Below are positions 18,570-26,747 of a DNA stretch of 32,035 nt, piece after piece. A program made the position numbers and the translations under genes. Positions within the stretch are counted from its first letter, which is position 1. Each line of letters opens with the position of its first letter. The DNA lies in assembly GCF_000320405.1 (NCBI RefSeq), contig NZ_KB291623.1, positions 1-32,035 of the forward strand, written 5' to 3'. The notes beneath the pieces are model-generated. The model was not told where the DNA came from. It was given only the letters and a program-made list of their open reading frames with translations, and made no database searches. The stretch comes from Clostridium celatum DSM 1785 (GTDB taxonomy: Bacteria > Bacillota > Clostridia > Clostridiales > Clostridiaceae).

Positions 18570-19367
18570 ATGATTAAAGATATAACTATTGGTCAATATA
18601 TACCAGGGGAGTCTTTTATACATAAATTAGACCCTAGAACCAAAATATTAATATCATTTTTATTTATAATTAGTCTTTTTATTGTAGATAAGTTTACAGC
18701 ATATATATTTGTAGTGGCATTTTTAGCATTAGTAGTTTATATAGCTAAAATATCACCTAAATACTTATATAAAGGATTAAAACCAGTATTCTTTTTAATT
18801 GCACTTACTGCAATTTTAAATATTTTTATGTTAAGAGAAGGTAGATTACTTTTTGAATTAGGATTTATAAAAATTTATGATTCAGGGATAAGAACAGCAT
18901 TGTTTATGGCAATTAGGCTAATACTGCTTATAATGGGTACTTCAGTATTAACATTAACTACATCGCCAATTGAGTTAACTGATGGAATAGAAAGATTATT
19001 AAAGCCAATAGGAAAACAAATAGCTCATGAACTAGCTATGATGATGACTATTGCATTAAGATTTATTCCAACACTTATAGATGAAACTGATAAAATTATG
19101 AAGGCTCAAAAAGCTAGAGGAGCAGATTTTGAAAGTGGTAATATAATTCAAAAGGCAAAAAGTTTAATACCATTATTAGTACCACTATTTATTAGTTCTT
19201 TTAGAAGGGCAGATGAACTTGCTATGGCAATGGAAGCAAGATGTTATAGAGGGGGAGCTGGTAGAACTAGAATGAAGGTATTAAAATTTTCATCTAGGGA
19301 TGCAATAGCTTTTGGATCATTTGCAATATTATTAGCAATAATATTAGTATTTAAATTTGCTATATAG
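18570..19367 (+). CDS. ecfT: ECF transporter transmembrane protein T
   Basis: The product is 265 aa. It couples the two ATPases to an S component in the membrane. Several hydrophobic segments (about 27-75, 80-100, 110-135, 243-262) are visible. The two coupling-helix motifs are AQKARGADFESG and the region EARCYRGGAGRTRM near the C-terminus, where ARG-type motifs contact the ATPases. ATG directly follows the ecfA2 stop, with AGGGGGG as its ribosome binding site. Confidence 0.95.
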   Translation: MIKDITIGQYIPGESFIHKLDPRTKILISFLFIISLFIVDKFTAYIFVVAFLALVVYIAKISPKYLYKGLKPVFFLIALTAILNIFMLREGRLLFELGFIKIYDSGIRTALFMAIRLILLIMGTSVLTLTTSPIELTDGIERLLKPIGKQIAHELAMMMTIALRFIPTLIDETDKIMKAQKARGADFESGNIIQKAKSLIPLLVPLFISSFRRADELAMAMEARCYRGGAGRTRMKVLKFSSRDAIAFGSFAILLAIILVFKFAI

Positions 19368-19392
19368 CAATTAAACTTGAAAAGGTGATAAT

Positions 19393-20127
19393 TTGAAAAA
19401 TATAAAATTAACATTAGAATATGATGGAACTAATTATTATGGTTGGCAGAAACAAAATGGAATGAAGACAATACAAGGTGAATTGGAAGAAGCTATATTT
19501 AATGTAACTAAGGAAAAGTGCGATTTAACAGGAAGCTCTAGAACAGATGCAGGAGTTCATGCAAAAGGTTTTATAGCTAATTTTAAAACAAATAGTAAGG
19601 TGCCTCCAAATAAGTTTAGAGAGGCACTAAATGTAAAATTACCTAATGATATTGTAGTTGTTAAATCAGAAGAGGTGGAAGAGAGTTTTCATGCAAGATA
19701 TTGTGCTAAAGGTAAAACATATGAATATTCTATTTTAAATAGTGATGTCCCATCTGCATTAATAAGAAATACAGTATATCATTATAAATATAATTTAGAT
19801 GTTGAAGCTATGAAGATAGCAGCAAAACAATTTATAGGGACTCATGATTTTGCGGCATTTAAAACGCAAGGTAGTTCTGTAAAGGGTACTATAAGGACTA
19901 TATTTGATGTGAATGTAGAAAAAAACGATGAAATAATAAAAATTTCTGTAAAAGGTGATGGATTTTTATATAATATGGTTAGAATAATAGTTGGAACTTT
20001 AATAAATGTTGGTAGAGGTAAAACTGATGCAACTGATATAATCAATATTATAAATAAGAAAGATAGAACTTTAGCAGGAGATTGTGTACCACCGAATGGT
20101 TTAATATTAAAAGAGGTTTATTATTAA
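19393..20127 (+). CDS. truA: tRNA pseudouridine(38-40) synthase
   Basis: The product is 244 aa. It converts U38, U39 and U40 in the anticodon arm of many tRNAs to pseudouridine. The catalytic Asp is residue 52 in GSSRTDAGVHAKGF. YDGTNYYGWQKQNGMKTIQG at the N-terminus and FLYNMVRIIVGTLINVGRGK near the end are family signatures. The start is TTG 19393 with AAAGGTGA 5 bp upstream. It ends the ecf operon; truA next to rplM-rpsI is conserved in Firmicutes. Confidence 0.96.
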   Translation: MKNIKLTLEYDGTNYYGWQKQNGMKTIQGELEEAIFNVTKEKCDLTGSSRTDAGVHAKGFIANFKTNSKVPPNKFREALNVKLPNDIVVVKSEEVEESFHARYCAKGKTYEYSILNSDVPSALIRNTVYHYKYNLDVEAMKIAAKQFIGTHDFAAFKTQGSSVKGTIRTIFDVNVEKNDEIIKISVKGDGFLYNMVRIIVGTLINVGRGKTDATDIINIINKKDRTLAGDCVPPNGLILKEVYY

Positions 20128-20140
20128 AAATTTTTAATAA
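20121..20140 (+). promoter_or_regulatory. 20-bp perfect AT palindrome, UP-element-like, upstream of the rplM promoter
   Basis: TTATTAAAAATTTTTAATAA is its own reverse complement. It overlaps the truA stop and ends 6 bp before the rplM -35. The A- and T-tracts resemble an UP element bound by the RNA polymerase alpha C-terminal domain. It could also form an 8-bp hairpin at the truA mRNA end. Confidence 0.55.
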
Positions 20141-20146
20141 AATATG

Positions 20147-20175
20147 TTGACACGCCCGTAAGCGTGTATTATAAT
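20147..20175 (+). promoter_or_regulatory. consensus promoter of rplM-rpsI
   Basis: TTGACA (20147-20152) and TATAAT (20170-20175) are exact consensus hexamers with a 17-bp spacer. The spacer holds an inverted repeat, ACACGC (20150-20155) and GCGTGT (20162-20167). The predicted transcript start is about 20182. Confidence 0.92.
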
Positions 20176-20181
20176 TTAATT

Positions 20182-20289
20182 TGTTTGTTAGAATAATTTA
20201 TGTACGGAAGACCGAAGCATAAGGTCTTGACATAAATGCTATACTAAAAAATAGTACGGCGATAAATGTAAGTTCAGGGAGGGAAAAAC
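20182..20289 (+). promoter_or_regulatory. L13-type leader of rplM
   Basis: The leader has an outer stem ATTTATGT (20196-20203) with ACATAAAT (20230-20237) and an inner stem AAGACC (20208-20213) with GGTCTT (20223-20228); the 5' side has an ACGG bulge. A second hairpin, TACTA/TAGTA (20242-20246 with 20252-20256), is followed by another TACGG (20255-20259), just before the ribosome binding site. This fits the position and general form of the L13 leader family described in low-GC Gram-positives, thought to mediate autoregulation by L13. Family membership was judged by eye only. Confidence 0.75.
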
Positions 20290-20724
20290 ATGAAATCATA
20301 CATTGCAAAAGCACAAGAAGTTGAAAGAAAATGGTATGTTGTTGATGCTGCTGGTAAGCCACTAGGAAGAGTTGCTAGCCAAGTTGCTTCAATCTTAAGA
20401 GGAAAAAATAAGCCAACATTTACACCAAATGTTGACTGCGGAGATCACGTAATAGTAATCAATGCTGAAAAAGTTGTTTTAACTGGTAAGAAGTTAGATC
20501 AAAAAATGATGAGAAAATACAGCGGTTACGTTGGTGGATTAAAGGAAGTTCCATACAGAGAAGTTCTTGATAAGAAACCAGAATTCGCTTTCGAAGAAGC
20601 TGTTAGAAGAATGCTTCCAACAGGAGTATTAGGAAGAAAAATGCTTAAGAAGTTAAAAGTATACAGAGGTGCTGAGCACGAACATGCAGCTCAACAACCA
20701 GAAGTACTTGAATTAAAGTACTAA
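20290..20724 (+). CDS. rplM: 50S ribosomal protein L13
   Basis: The product is 144 aa. L13 is an early 23S rRNA-binding assembly protein. [38 protein letters not shown] and the segment [20 protein letters not shown] are diagnostic. Ribosome binding site AGGGAGGG lies upstream. It is cotranscribed with rpsI 26 bp downstream. Confidence 0.98.
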   Translation: MKSYIAKAQEVERKWYVVDAAGKPLGRVASQVASILRGKNKPTFTPNVDCGDHVIVINAEKVVLTGKKLDQKMMRKYSGYVGGLKEVPYREVLDKKPEFAFEEAVRRMLPTGVLGRKMLKKLKVYRGAEHEHAAQQPEVLELKY

Positions 20725-20750
20725 TACAGGCTCGGGAGGAGGAATAAAAA

Positions 20751-21143
20751 ATGGCAAAAGTTCAATACATGGGTACTGGAAGAAGAAAAAAATCAGTTGC
20801 AAGAGTTAGACTTGTACCAGGAAATGGTAAAGTTACTATCAACAATAGAGACATCGAAACTTTCTTTGGTTTAGAAACTTTAAGAATGATTGTTAACCAA
20901 CCATTAGTTTTAACTGAAACTAAGGACAAATATGACGTTTTAGTTAACGTTCACGGTGGTGGATTCACAGGTCAAGCTGGAGCTATCAGACACGGAATTA
21001 CAAGAGCTTTAATTAAATCAGATGAAAACTTAAAATCTGAATTAAAGAAAGCTGGTTTCGTAACTAGAGACTCAAGAATGAAAGAAAGAAAGAAATACGG
21101 TCTTAAGAAGGCAAGAAAAGCATCTCAATTCTCAAAGAGATAG
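20751..21143 (+). CDS. rpsI: 30S ribosomal protein S9
   Basis: The product is 130 aa. S9 reaches P-site tRNA with its basic C-terminal tail. [40 protein letters not shown] and the tail [12 protein letters not shown] are diagnostic. GGGAGGAGG precedes the ATG. Confidence 0.98.
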   Translation: MAKVQYMGTGRRKKSVARVRLVPGNGKVTINNRDIETFFGLETLRMIVNQPLVLTETKDKYDVLVNVHGGGFTGQAGAIRHGITRALIKSDENLKSELKKAGFVTRDSRMKERKKYGLKKARKASQFSKR

Positions 21144-21157
21144 TATTTTTTTCAAGG

Positions 21158-21184
21158 AAAGAGGCATTTTTGCCTCTTTTTTTT
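21158..21184 (+). terminator. Rho-independent terminator after rpsI
   Basis: AAAGAGGCA (21158-21166) pairs with TGCCTCTTT (21171-21179) around TTTT, followed by a run of eight or more T. Confidence 0.93.
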
Positions 21185-21261
21185 ATGCATATTAAATTAG
21201 AGATTATATTTAATATATAAAGTTAGATTTAAAAATATTAAAGAGAAATATTAAATCCATG

Positions 21262-21308
21262 TTAAAAATTGTTGAAATATCTTAACAAACGTTAAAAGTT
21301 GGTGTAAA
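21262..21308 (+). promoter_or_regulatory. Pho-box-like phased direct repeats
   Basis: Five related hexamers occur at 10-11 bp intervals: TTAAAA (21262), TTGAAA (21272), TTAACA (21282), TTAAAA (21292) and TGTAAA (21303). B. subtilis-type PhoP binds tandem TTAACA-like repeats with about 11-bp periodicity. The repeats lie upstream of a TATAAA at 21329-21334 that could be a -10, and the downstream gene is a phosphate-related transporter. AT-rich background makes chance a real alternative. Confidence 0.4.
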
Positions 21309-21367
21309 CTTTAATTTGTAAAATATTTATAAATACATAAAATATTCAAAAGTGAGGAGAATATATT

Positions 21368-22978
21368 TTGGATACGTTAATGACAATAATTAAGTTATTA
21401 GGTGGATTAGGATTATTTATCTACGGAATGAAGTTAATGGGCGATGGTCTAGAGAATGCAGCAGGAGAAGGGTTAAAGAAGATACTAGAGAAAGTAACTA
21501 AAAACCCTATAATTGCGGTTGTAGTAGGTGCTATAGTAACTATGGTTATTCAAAGTAGTAGTGCTACTACAGTAATGGTAGTTGGATTTGTTAATGCAGG
21601 ATTAATGAATTTAGCACAAGCAGCAGGAATTATAATGGGGGCTAATATAGGGACAACTATTACAGCACAATTAGTAGCATTTAAACTAGATACAATAGCA
21701 CCTATATTTGTTTTTGTTGGTGCTATGATGGTAATGTTCGTTAAAGGCAAGAAGAGAAGAGAAATTGGTAATATAATACTAGGATTCGGTATATTATTTG
21801 TTGGTATGGGTACAATGAGTGGTGCAATGAAGCCATTAACATCATTACCTGTATTCCAAGAAATACTTACAACAGTAGGACAACACTGGTATCTAGGAAT
21901 AATAGCAGGGGCAGTAATTACTGCAGTATTACAAAGTTCATCTGCAACTACTGGTATTTTAGTAGCTTTAGCAACTGCAGGAGCTATAGATATAAAGATG
22001 GCTTTACCAATAATATTTGGATGTAATATTGGTACATGTGTAACAGCAATGCTTGCTACAATAGGAACTAATAAAACTGCTCATAGAGCTGCCATGTTAC
22101 ATTTTATATTTAATGTTGCAGGTACAGTAATATTCTTACCATTCTTATTAACAGGATGGCTTGGAGATTTAGTTTCATACTTTAGTGATAATGTAACTAG
22201 ACAAATAGCTAACTCTCATACAATATTTAATATTGTAAATACATTAATAATGGTACCTTTAATTCCGGTATTATGTAAAATAGTAGAGAAAATAATACCA
22301 GGTGAGGATGATGAAAAAGTAGGGCCCAAATATATTGATGATAGACTACTAGAAACACCTGTAATTGCAGCAGGACAAGTTGTTAAAGAAACTCTTAGAA
22401 TGGCAAATAAGGCTAAAACAAGTTTAGAATTAGCAATGACAGCATTTATGAAAAATGATGAAAGTACAGCACAAAAAGTTTATGAAAATGAAGAAGTAAT
22501 AAATAATTTAGAAGAATGTATAACTACTTATTTAGTTAAACTTTCTAAGTGTGAATTATCAGATAAAGAAAAGAATATAGTTGCATCTACTTTCCATATT
22601 GTAAATGATATTGAAAGAATAGGTGATCATGCTGAAAATATTGCTGATTTAACTATTCAAAAGATAAATAAAAAATTACAATATAGTGAAGAGGCTTTAG
22701 GGGAAATTACTAAAATGTATGAAACTACTCTAAAAGCATTAGATATATGTATTGAAAGTTATGAAAATAGAGATACAGAAAAGGCTAAAAATATTGTGGA
22801 TATTGAAGCTGCAATAGATAAGCAAAATAAAAAATATAGAGATTTACACATAAGAAGATTACATGAAGGTACGTGTAATGCATATGCAGGAGCAATCTTC
22901 CTAGATTTATTAAGTAATTTAGAAAGAATAGGGGATCACTCTACAAATATTTCTGAAATAGTTATAGAAAATAACTAA
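21368..22978 (+). CDS. Na+/phosphate cotransporter family protein with C-terminal PhoU domain
   Basis: The product is 536 aa. The membrane half (about 1-320) has two inverted-repeat Na/Pi cotransporter units, each with the signature QSSSATT (residues 62-68 and 189-195) and GANIGTT/GCNIGT. The C-terminal half (about 340-536) is a PhoU-type helical domain with two copies of an E-R-I-G-D-H motif (NDIERIGDHAEN and NLERIGDHSTN). This is the NptA/YjbB-like bacterial group, which moves phosphate across the membrane with sodium; the direction in vivo is not evident. The start is TTG 21368 with GAGGAG 8 bp upstream. It is a single-gene unit closed by a terminator. Confidence 0.9.
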   Translation: MDTLMTIIKLLGGLGLFIYGMKLMGDGLENAAGEGLKKILEKVTKNPIIAVVVGAIVTMVIQSSSATTVMVVGFVNAGLMNLAQAAGIIMGANIGTTITAQLVAFKLDTIAPIFVFVGAMMVMFVKGKKRREIGNIILGFGILFVGMGTMSGAMKPLTSLPVFQEILTTVGQHWYLGIIAGAVITAVLQSSSATTGILVALATAGAIDIKMALPIIFGCNIGTCVTAMLATIGTNKTAHRAAMLHFIFNVAGTVIFLPFLLTGWLGDLVSYFSDNVTRQIANSHTIFNIVNTLIMVPLIPVLCKIVEKIIPGEDDEKVGPKYIDDRLLETPVIAAGQVVKETLRMANKAKTSLELAMTAFMKNDESTAQKVYENEEVINNLEECITTYLVKLSKCELSDKEKNIVASTFHIVNDIERIGDHAENIADLTIQKINKKLQYSEEALGEITKMYETTLKALDICIESYENRDTEKAKNIVDIEAAIDKQNKKYRDLHIRRLHEGTCNAYAGAIFLDLLSNLERIGDHSTNISEIVIENN

Positions 22979-22980
22979 TA

Positions 22981-23009
22981 AAAAGAGTCACGAAAGTGAC
23001 TCTTTTTTT
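22981..23009 (+). terminator. Rho-independent terminator after the Na/Pi gene
   Basis: AAAAGAGTCAC (22981-22991) pairs with GTGACTCTTTT (22996-23006) around a stable GAAA loop, then T-run. Confidence 0.94.
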
Positions 23010-23088
23010 ATTGATTACTTCTAATGGAATAATAAATTATTTAAATAAACATAATAAATATGATATCAATATTGATGGAGGATTTATT

Positions 23089-23785
23089 ATGAAGAAATTA
23101 GTTGTGGCTATGATTACTGTTCTAATGTTTTTTTATTACACAATGCCAGTTAATGCAAAAACCATTGATGACACTGAAAAGATAATTTTAATTGATGCAG
23201 GTCATGGTGGAATCGATGGAGGTGCTAAATCTAAAAATGGAACAATTGAAAAAGATATAAATCTTCAAATTGCATTAAAACTTAAAGACTGTTTAGAGGA
23301 AAAGGGCTATAAGGTTTATATGACAAGAGATAGTGATGAAGGTTTATATGAAAAGGGAACTACTATTAAAGTAAAAGAAAAGAGAAGATTTAAAAAATAG
23401 GGCTAAAATGAAAGTAGATACATCTTGTGATATATTTATTTCTATTCATCAAAATATGTTTCCTCAAAGTAAGTGCTTTGGAGCACAAGTTTGGTTTGCT
23501 TCAAATGATAAAAGCTATAAATTGGCAACATTAATACAAAACTCTTTAAAAGAAACAATAAAGGACAATAATAAAAGAGTAGCAAAACCAGCAGCAGAAG
23601 CTTACTTAATTTTAAGAGATAAATATGATGGAGCATCAATATTAGTTGAATGTGGATTTTTATCTAATCCAGAAGAAGAAATGAGACTTAAGAGTGAAGA
23701 ACATCAAAATTTAATAGTTGAAGGAATCGTGAAAGGAATTGATATGTATTTTGATGAAAATATAGAAATTAATGATGCTGCTTAA
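23089..23785 (+). pseudogene. cwlD: N-acetylmuramoyl-L-alanine amidase CwlD, frameshifted
   Basis: The product is an Amidase_3 zinc enzyme. CwlD makes muramic-delta-lactam in the spore cortex and is needed for germination; in B. subtilis it also lies downstream of rpsI. The N-terminus, MKKLVVAMITVLMFFYYTMP, is a signal peptide. The first frame has IDAGHGGIDGG (His 39) and GTIEKDINLQ (Glu 54). The second frame resumes about 23381 with REDLKNRAKMKVDTSCDIFI, SIHQN (zinc His) and LVECGFLSNPEE (catalytic Glu). The shift is net +1 (or -2) in the A/G-rich run 23373-23384. All key residues are present across the two frames. ATG 23089 has GGAGGA upstream; longer frames start inside the terminator. Confidence 0.85.
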
Positions 23786-23836
23786 AGATTTCCTTGGAAA
23801 TATGACAATAAAATAAATTAAAGAATAAATTTAGAT

Positions 23837-23881
23837 AAAATTAGACTATACCAGTAATACTGAGTAAAGTCTAATTTTTTT
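23837..23881 (+). terminator. Rho-independent terminator after cwlD
   Basis: AAAATTAGACT (23837-23847) pairs with AGTCTAATTTT (23868-23878), followed by T-run. The 20-nt loop holds a small CAGT/ACTG hairpin. Confidence 0.85.
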
Positions 23882-23949
23882 GTAAGAAAGATTAGCATTA
23901 ATAATTAGTAAGTAAATATTAATTATTAGAAAATATATTATTATAGTTA

Positions 23950-23978
23950 TTGAAAAAATGTTATAAAAAGAATAAACT
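23950..23978 (+). promoter_or_regulatory. candidate promoter of the fumarase genes
   Basis: TTGAAA (23950-23955), 17-bp spacer, TAAACT (23973-23978). The -10 is weak. The rest of 23882-24058 is AT-rich, with no gene seen. Confidence 0.35.
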
Positions 23979-24058
23979 AAAAATATAAAATAAGAACGAT
24001 ATTATAAAAAAATAAAAGAATATTCGTGTTATTAAAAATTATATAAGGGGGCTTAATT

Positions 24059-24901
24059 GTGAGAGAAATACATATATCAGAAATTATAGAAGTAGTAAAG
24101 GAATTATGTATAGAGGCTAATTATTATTTATCTAAGGATATAAATGAAGCTTTGAGTGATGCAAAAGAAAAAGAAACTTGGCCACTTGCTGAAAGTATAT
24201 TAGATAAATTAATTTTAAACTCTAATATTGCAAAGAATGAACAGATGCCAATATGCCAAGATACAGGAATGGCATGTATATTCGTAGAGATTGGACAAGA
24301 TGTACACGTTGTTGGAGGATTACTTGAAGATGCTATTAATGAAGGGGTTAGAAGGGGATATAAAGATGGTTTTTTAAGAAAATCTGTAGTAAAGGATCCA
24401 TTAAATAGAGTAAATACTAAGGATAATACACCTGCTATTATTTATTATGATATAGTAGGTGGTAATAAGATAAAAATAACAGTTGCACCTAAGGGATTTG
24501 GCTCTGAAAATATGAGTAGAATAAAAATGCTTAAACCATCTGATGGGGTAAACGGTGTTAAAGACTTTGTACTTGAAACTGTAAAATTAGCAGGACCTAA
24601 TCCATGCCCTCCAATAGTAATAGGAGTTGGAATAGGTGGGACTTTTGATAAAGCTGCTTATTTAGCTAAAAAGGCATTAATAAGACCAATAAATAAGAAT
24701 AATGATGAAAAATTTTATAGTGATATGGAAAATGAGTTATTAGAATCTATAAATGAGCTTGGAATAGGACCACAGGGGTTTGGTGGAAAAACTACAGCCT
24801 TAGGTGTGAACATAGAAGTATATCCAACTCATATTGCAGGATTACCTGTAGCAGTAAATATTAATTGTCATGCAACAAGACATAAAGAAAGAGAAATATA
24901 G
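24059..24901 (+). CDS. class I fumarate hydratase (Fe-S), alpha subunit
   Basis: The product is 280 aa. The family interconverts fumarate and malate (or dehydrates tartrate) with an oxygen-sensitive [4Fe-4S] cluster. The three cluster cysteines are visible: Cys 66 in MPICQDTG, Cys 183 in AGPNPCPP and Cys 270 in NINCHATRH. These fit the TtdA/FumA N-terminal unit of two-subunit enzymes. The start is GTG 24059 with AAGGGGG upstream. The beta gene follows 11 bp later. L-tartrate dehydratase is the alternative; sequence alone does not separate the two, but a lone pair in a Clostridium is most often fumarase. Confidence 0.85.
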   Translation: MREIHISEIIEVVKELCIEANYYLSKDINEALSDAKEKETWPLAESILDKLILNSNIAKNEQMPICQDTGMACIFVEIGQDVHVVGGLLEDAINEGVRRGYKDGFLRKSVVKDPLNRVNTKDNTPAIIYYDIVGGNKIKITVAPKGFGSENMSRIKMLKPSDGVNGVKDFVLETVKLAGPNPCPPIVIGVGIGGTFDKAAYLAKKALIRPINKNNDEKFYSDMENELLESINELGIGPQGFGGKTTALGVNIEVYPTHIAGLPVAVNINCHATRHKEREI

Positions 24902-24912
24902 GGGGATAAACG

Positions 24913-25482
24913 ATGATTAGAATAAGCACACCATTAAAAGGAGAAATAACAGAATCCTTAAAGGCTGGAGATAGTATTTTGCTTTCTGGAATAATATATA
25001 CAGCTAGGGATGCTGCTCATGGTAGATTAATCAGTTTATTAGATGAAGGAAAAGAACTTCCTATAAATTTAAAAGATGAAATAATATATTACGTGGGACC
25101 AACTCCTGAAAAGCCAGGTCAAGTTATAGGATCAGCAGGTCCAACAACAAGCTATAGAATGGATGGTTATGCACCAACTCTTTTGGATTTAGGACTAAAA
25201 GGAATGATTGGTAAAGGAGTTAGAAGTGAAGAGGTTATAGAATCTATTAAGAGAAATAAAGCTATATATTTTGGTGCCATAGGTGGAGCTGGAGCTTTAA
25301 TAAGTAAATCTATAATCAGATCAGAAGTAGTAGCTTATAATGATTTAGGAGCAGAAGCTATAAGAAAGCTAGAAGTTAAAGATATGCCATTAGTAGTCAT
25401 TATAGATGCAAAAGGAAATAACCTCTACCAAATAGGGCAAAATGAATATTTAAATTGTAATGTAAAAAACTGTGATGCATAA
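24913..25482 (+). CDS. class I fumarate hydratase (Fe-S), beta subunit
   Basis: The product is 189 aa, corresponding to the C-terminal part of single-chain class I fumarases (FumA/B) and to TtdB. AGDSILLSGIIYTARDAAHG, VGPTPEKPGQVIGSAGPTTS and GAIGGAGALISKSI are typical. AGGGGGA precedes the ATG. It is the last gene before the shared terminator. Confidence 0.87.
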   Translation: MIRISTPLKGEITESLKAGDSILLSGIIYTARDAAHGRLISLLDEGKELPINLKDEIIYYVGPTPEKPGQVIGSAGPTTSYRMDGYAPTLLDLGLKGMIGKGVRSEEVIESIKRNKAIYFGAIGGAGALISKSIIRSEVVAYNDLGAEAIRKLEVKDMPLVVIIDAKGNNLYQIGQNEYLNCNVKNCDA

Positions 25483-25526
25483 AATCTTGTGATATAGGTT
25501 TTATTCAAAAGTTAAGGTGTTAGTTA

Positions 25527-25573
25527 AAAAAGTGATGATATAACATTTTTTGAATGTTATATCATCACTTTTT
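25527..25573. terminator. bidirectional terminator between the fumarase genes and the YitT-family gene
   Basis: A perfect 21-bp inverted repeat (25527-25547 with 25553-25573) has a 5-nt loop and A-runs/T-runs at its two ends, so it can act on both strands. It lies between two convergent genes. Confidence 0.9.
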
Positions 25574-25593
25574 GGTTTGATTTTATCTAACAA

Positions 25594-26451
25594 TTAAATT
25601 GCTTGGAAGCCTTTTCCTTTAACCTCTGATACATCGATTATAGTAATAAATGCCTTAGGATCAATTCTAAGGATTTTATTTTTTAAACTAATCATTTGAG
25701 AGGTTGTTACTGCAACATATAATAATTTTTTCTTATTATGAGTATAGCCACCTTCAGCCATAAGACTAGTTATTCCACGATTCATATCCTTAATAACATA
25801 ATTAATTATGTCATCCTCTTTTTCAGTTAATATAAGAAGCAGCTTTTTGCTTGTAAATCCGTTTAAAACTTTATCTAAAACTGTACTTGTAATAAAGAGA
25901 GATTTAAGAGTATATAAAGCTTTAGGAACACCAAAAATAAATGCTGCTATTGTTACTATAACTAAGTTAAATCCAAATCCAACTTTTCCAATATCAAGAT
26001 TAGAATATTTTTTTCTTATAACCATAGTTATAATATCAGTTCCACCTATAGAACCATTTCTAAAGAAAACTAATCCATAACCAATTCCACTTAATAAACC
26101 ACCATATATACAGTAAAGTAATGTATCATCTACACTAACTAAACTAGATAATGGTTTAGTAATCATTAAAGCTGTAGAAAAGGAAATCATACCTATAGCG
26201 GTATAAATAGTAAATCTTTTGCTAAGAAACTTATAGCTTATAAAAAATAAAGGAATATTAAGAATGAAAACTGTAATTCCTGATGGTATTTCAAAAAGGT
26301 ATTGTAAAATAAGACCTATCCCTGTAACGCCACCACTTAGTAATTGTGCATTAGATAAGAATAAATTAACACCAAGAGATGAAATAAAACAACCTAATAC
26401 AATTACAACAACATCGATATAAAATTGCTTATTTTTTAAAAAATCTTTCAT
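25594..26451 (-). CDS. YitT-family (DUF161/DUF2179) membrane protein
   Basis: The product is 285 aa. The first about 200 residues are hydrophobic, with five or six membrane segments and the conserved NAQLLSGGVTGIGLILQY and NGSIGGTDIITMVIRKKY. The last about 80 residues form a soluble DUF2179-like domain ending in DVSEVKGKGFQAI. Function is unknown in most members. The frame reaches back to 26466, but that ATG overlaps GAGGT; the ATG at 26451 is 8 bp after it. It is on the minus strand, opposite to its neighbours. Confidence 0.88.
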   Translation of the reverse strand: MKDFLKNKQFYIDVVVIVLGCFISSLGVNLFLSNAQLLSGGVTGIGLILQYLFEIPSGITVFILNIPLFFISYKFLSKRFTIYTAIGMISFSTALMITKPLSSLVSVDDTLLYCIYGGLLSGIGYGLVFFRNGSIGGTDIITMVIRKKYSNLDIGKVGFGFNLVIVTIAAFIFGVPKALYTLKSLFITSTVLDKVLNGFTSKKLLLILTEKEDDIINYVIKDMNRGITSLMAEGGYTHNKKKLLYVAVTTSQMISLKNKILRIDPKAFITIIDVSEVKGKGFQAI

Positions 26452-26494
26452 AAAATGATACCTCATTTAAGTAATAAATTAAATATCTATAAAA

Positions 26495-26523
26495 ATTATA
26501 TATTAAATATAAGCTTATGTTAA
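26495..26523 (-). promoter_or_regulatory. promoter of the YitT-family gene
   Basis: On the minus strand, TTAACA (26523-26518) and TATAAT (26500-26495) are separated by 17 bp, about 45 bp before the start codon. The DNA between here and the nrd promoter (26524-26661) is AT-rich, with one 11-bp inverted repeat (26559-26569 with 26577-26587) and no gene. Confidence 0.75.
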
Positions 26524-26661
26524 GTTATTTATAAAATTTTAGGCTTATAAGAAAACGGTAATAATTATTATTAAAAAATAATTATTATAGATAAACAAAG
26601 AAAATAGTAGTAATTTAATGAATTATAAGTATTCTTTTAATTTTTTTGCTTTATTAATTGT

Positions 26662-26690
26662 TTTACAAGAATAAATAGCACCATTATAAT
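26662..26690 (+). promoter_or_regulatory. promoter of nrdA-nrdB
   Basis: TTTACA (26662-26667), 17-bp spacer, TATAAT (26685-26690). The first NrdR box starts at the next base, so a bound repressor would cover the transcript start. Confidence 0.82.
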
Positions 26691-26737
26691 TAACAATATA
26701 TTGTGTGAGAGAATAATAAATATACTATATATAGTGG
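26691..26737 (+). promoter_or_regulatory. pair of NrdR boxes
   Basis: Box 1 TAACAATATATTGTGT (26691-26706) and box 2 ATACTATATATAGTGG (26722-26737) each match 14 of 16 positions of the known consensus ACACWATATATWGTGT. Their spacing is 31 bp, three helical turns, as is typical for the cooperative NrdR repressor, which senses ATP/dATP. Box 2 touches the nrdA ribosome binding site. Confidence 0.85.
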
Positions 26738-26747
26738 AGGAACGACG

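Noticed and set aside
26559..26587. 11-bp AT-only inverted repeat between the YitT-family and nrd promoters
   Set aside because: Expected at this base composition; no T-run and no link to a known operator.
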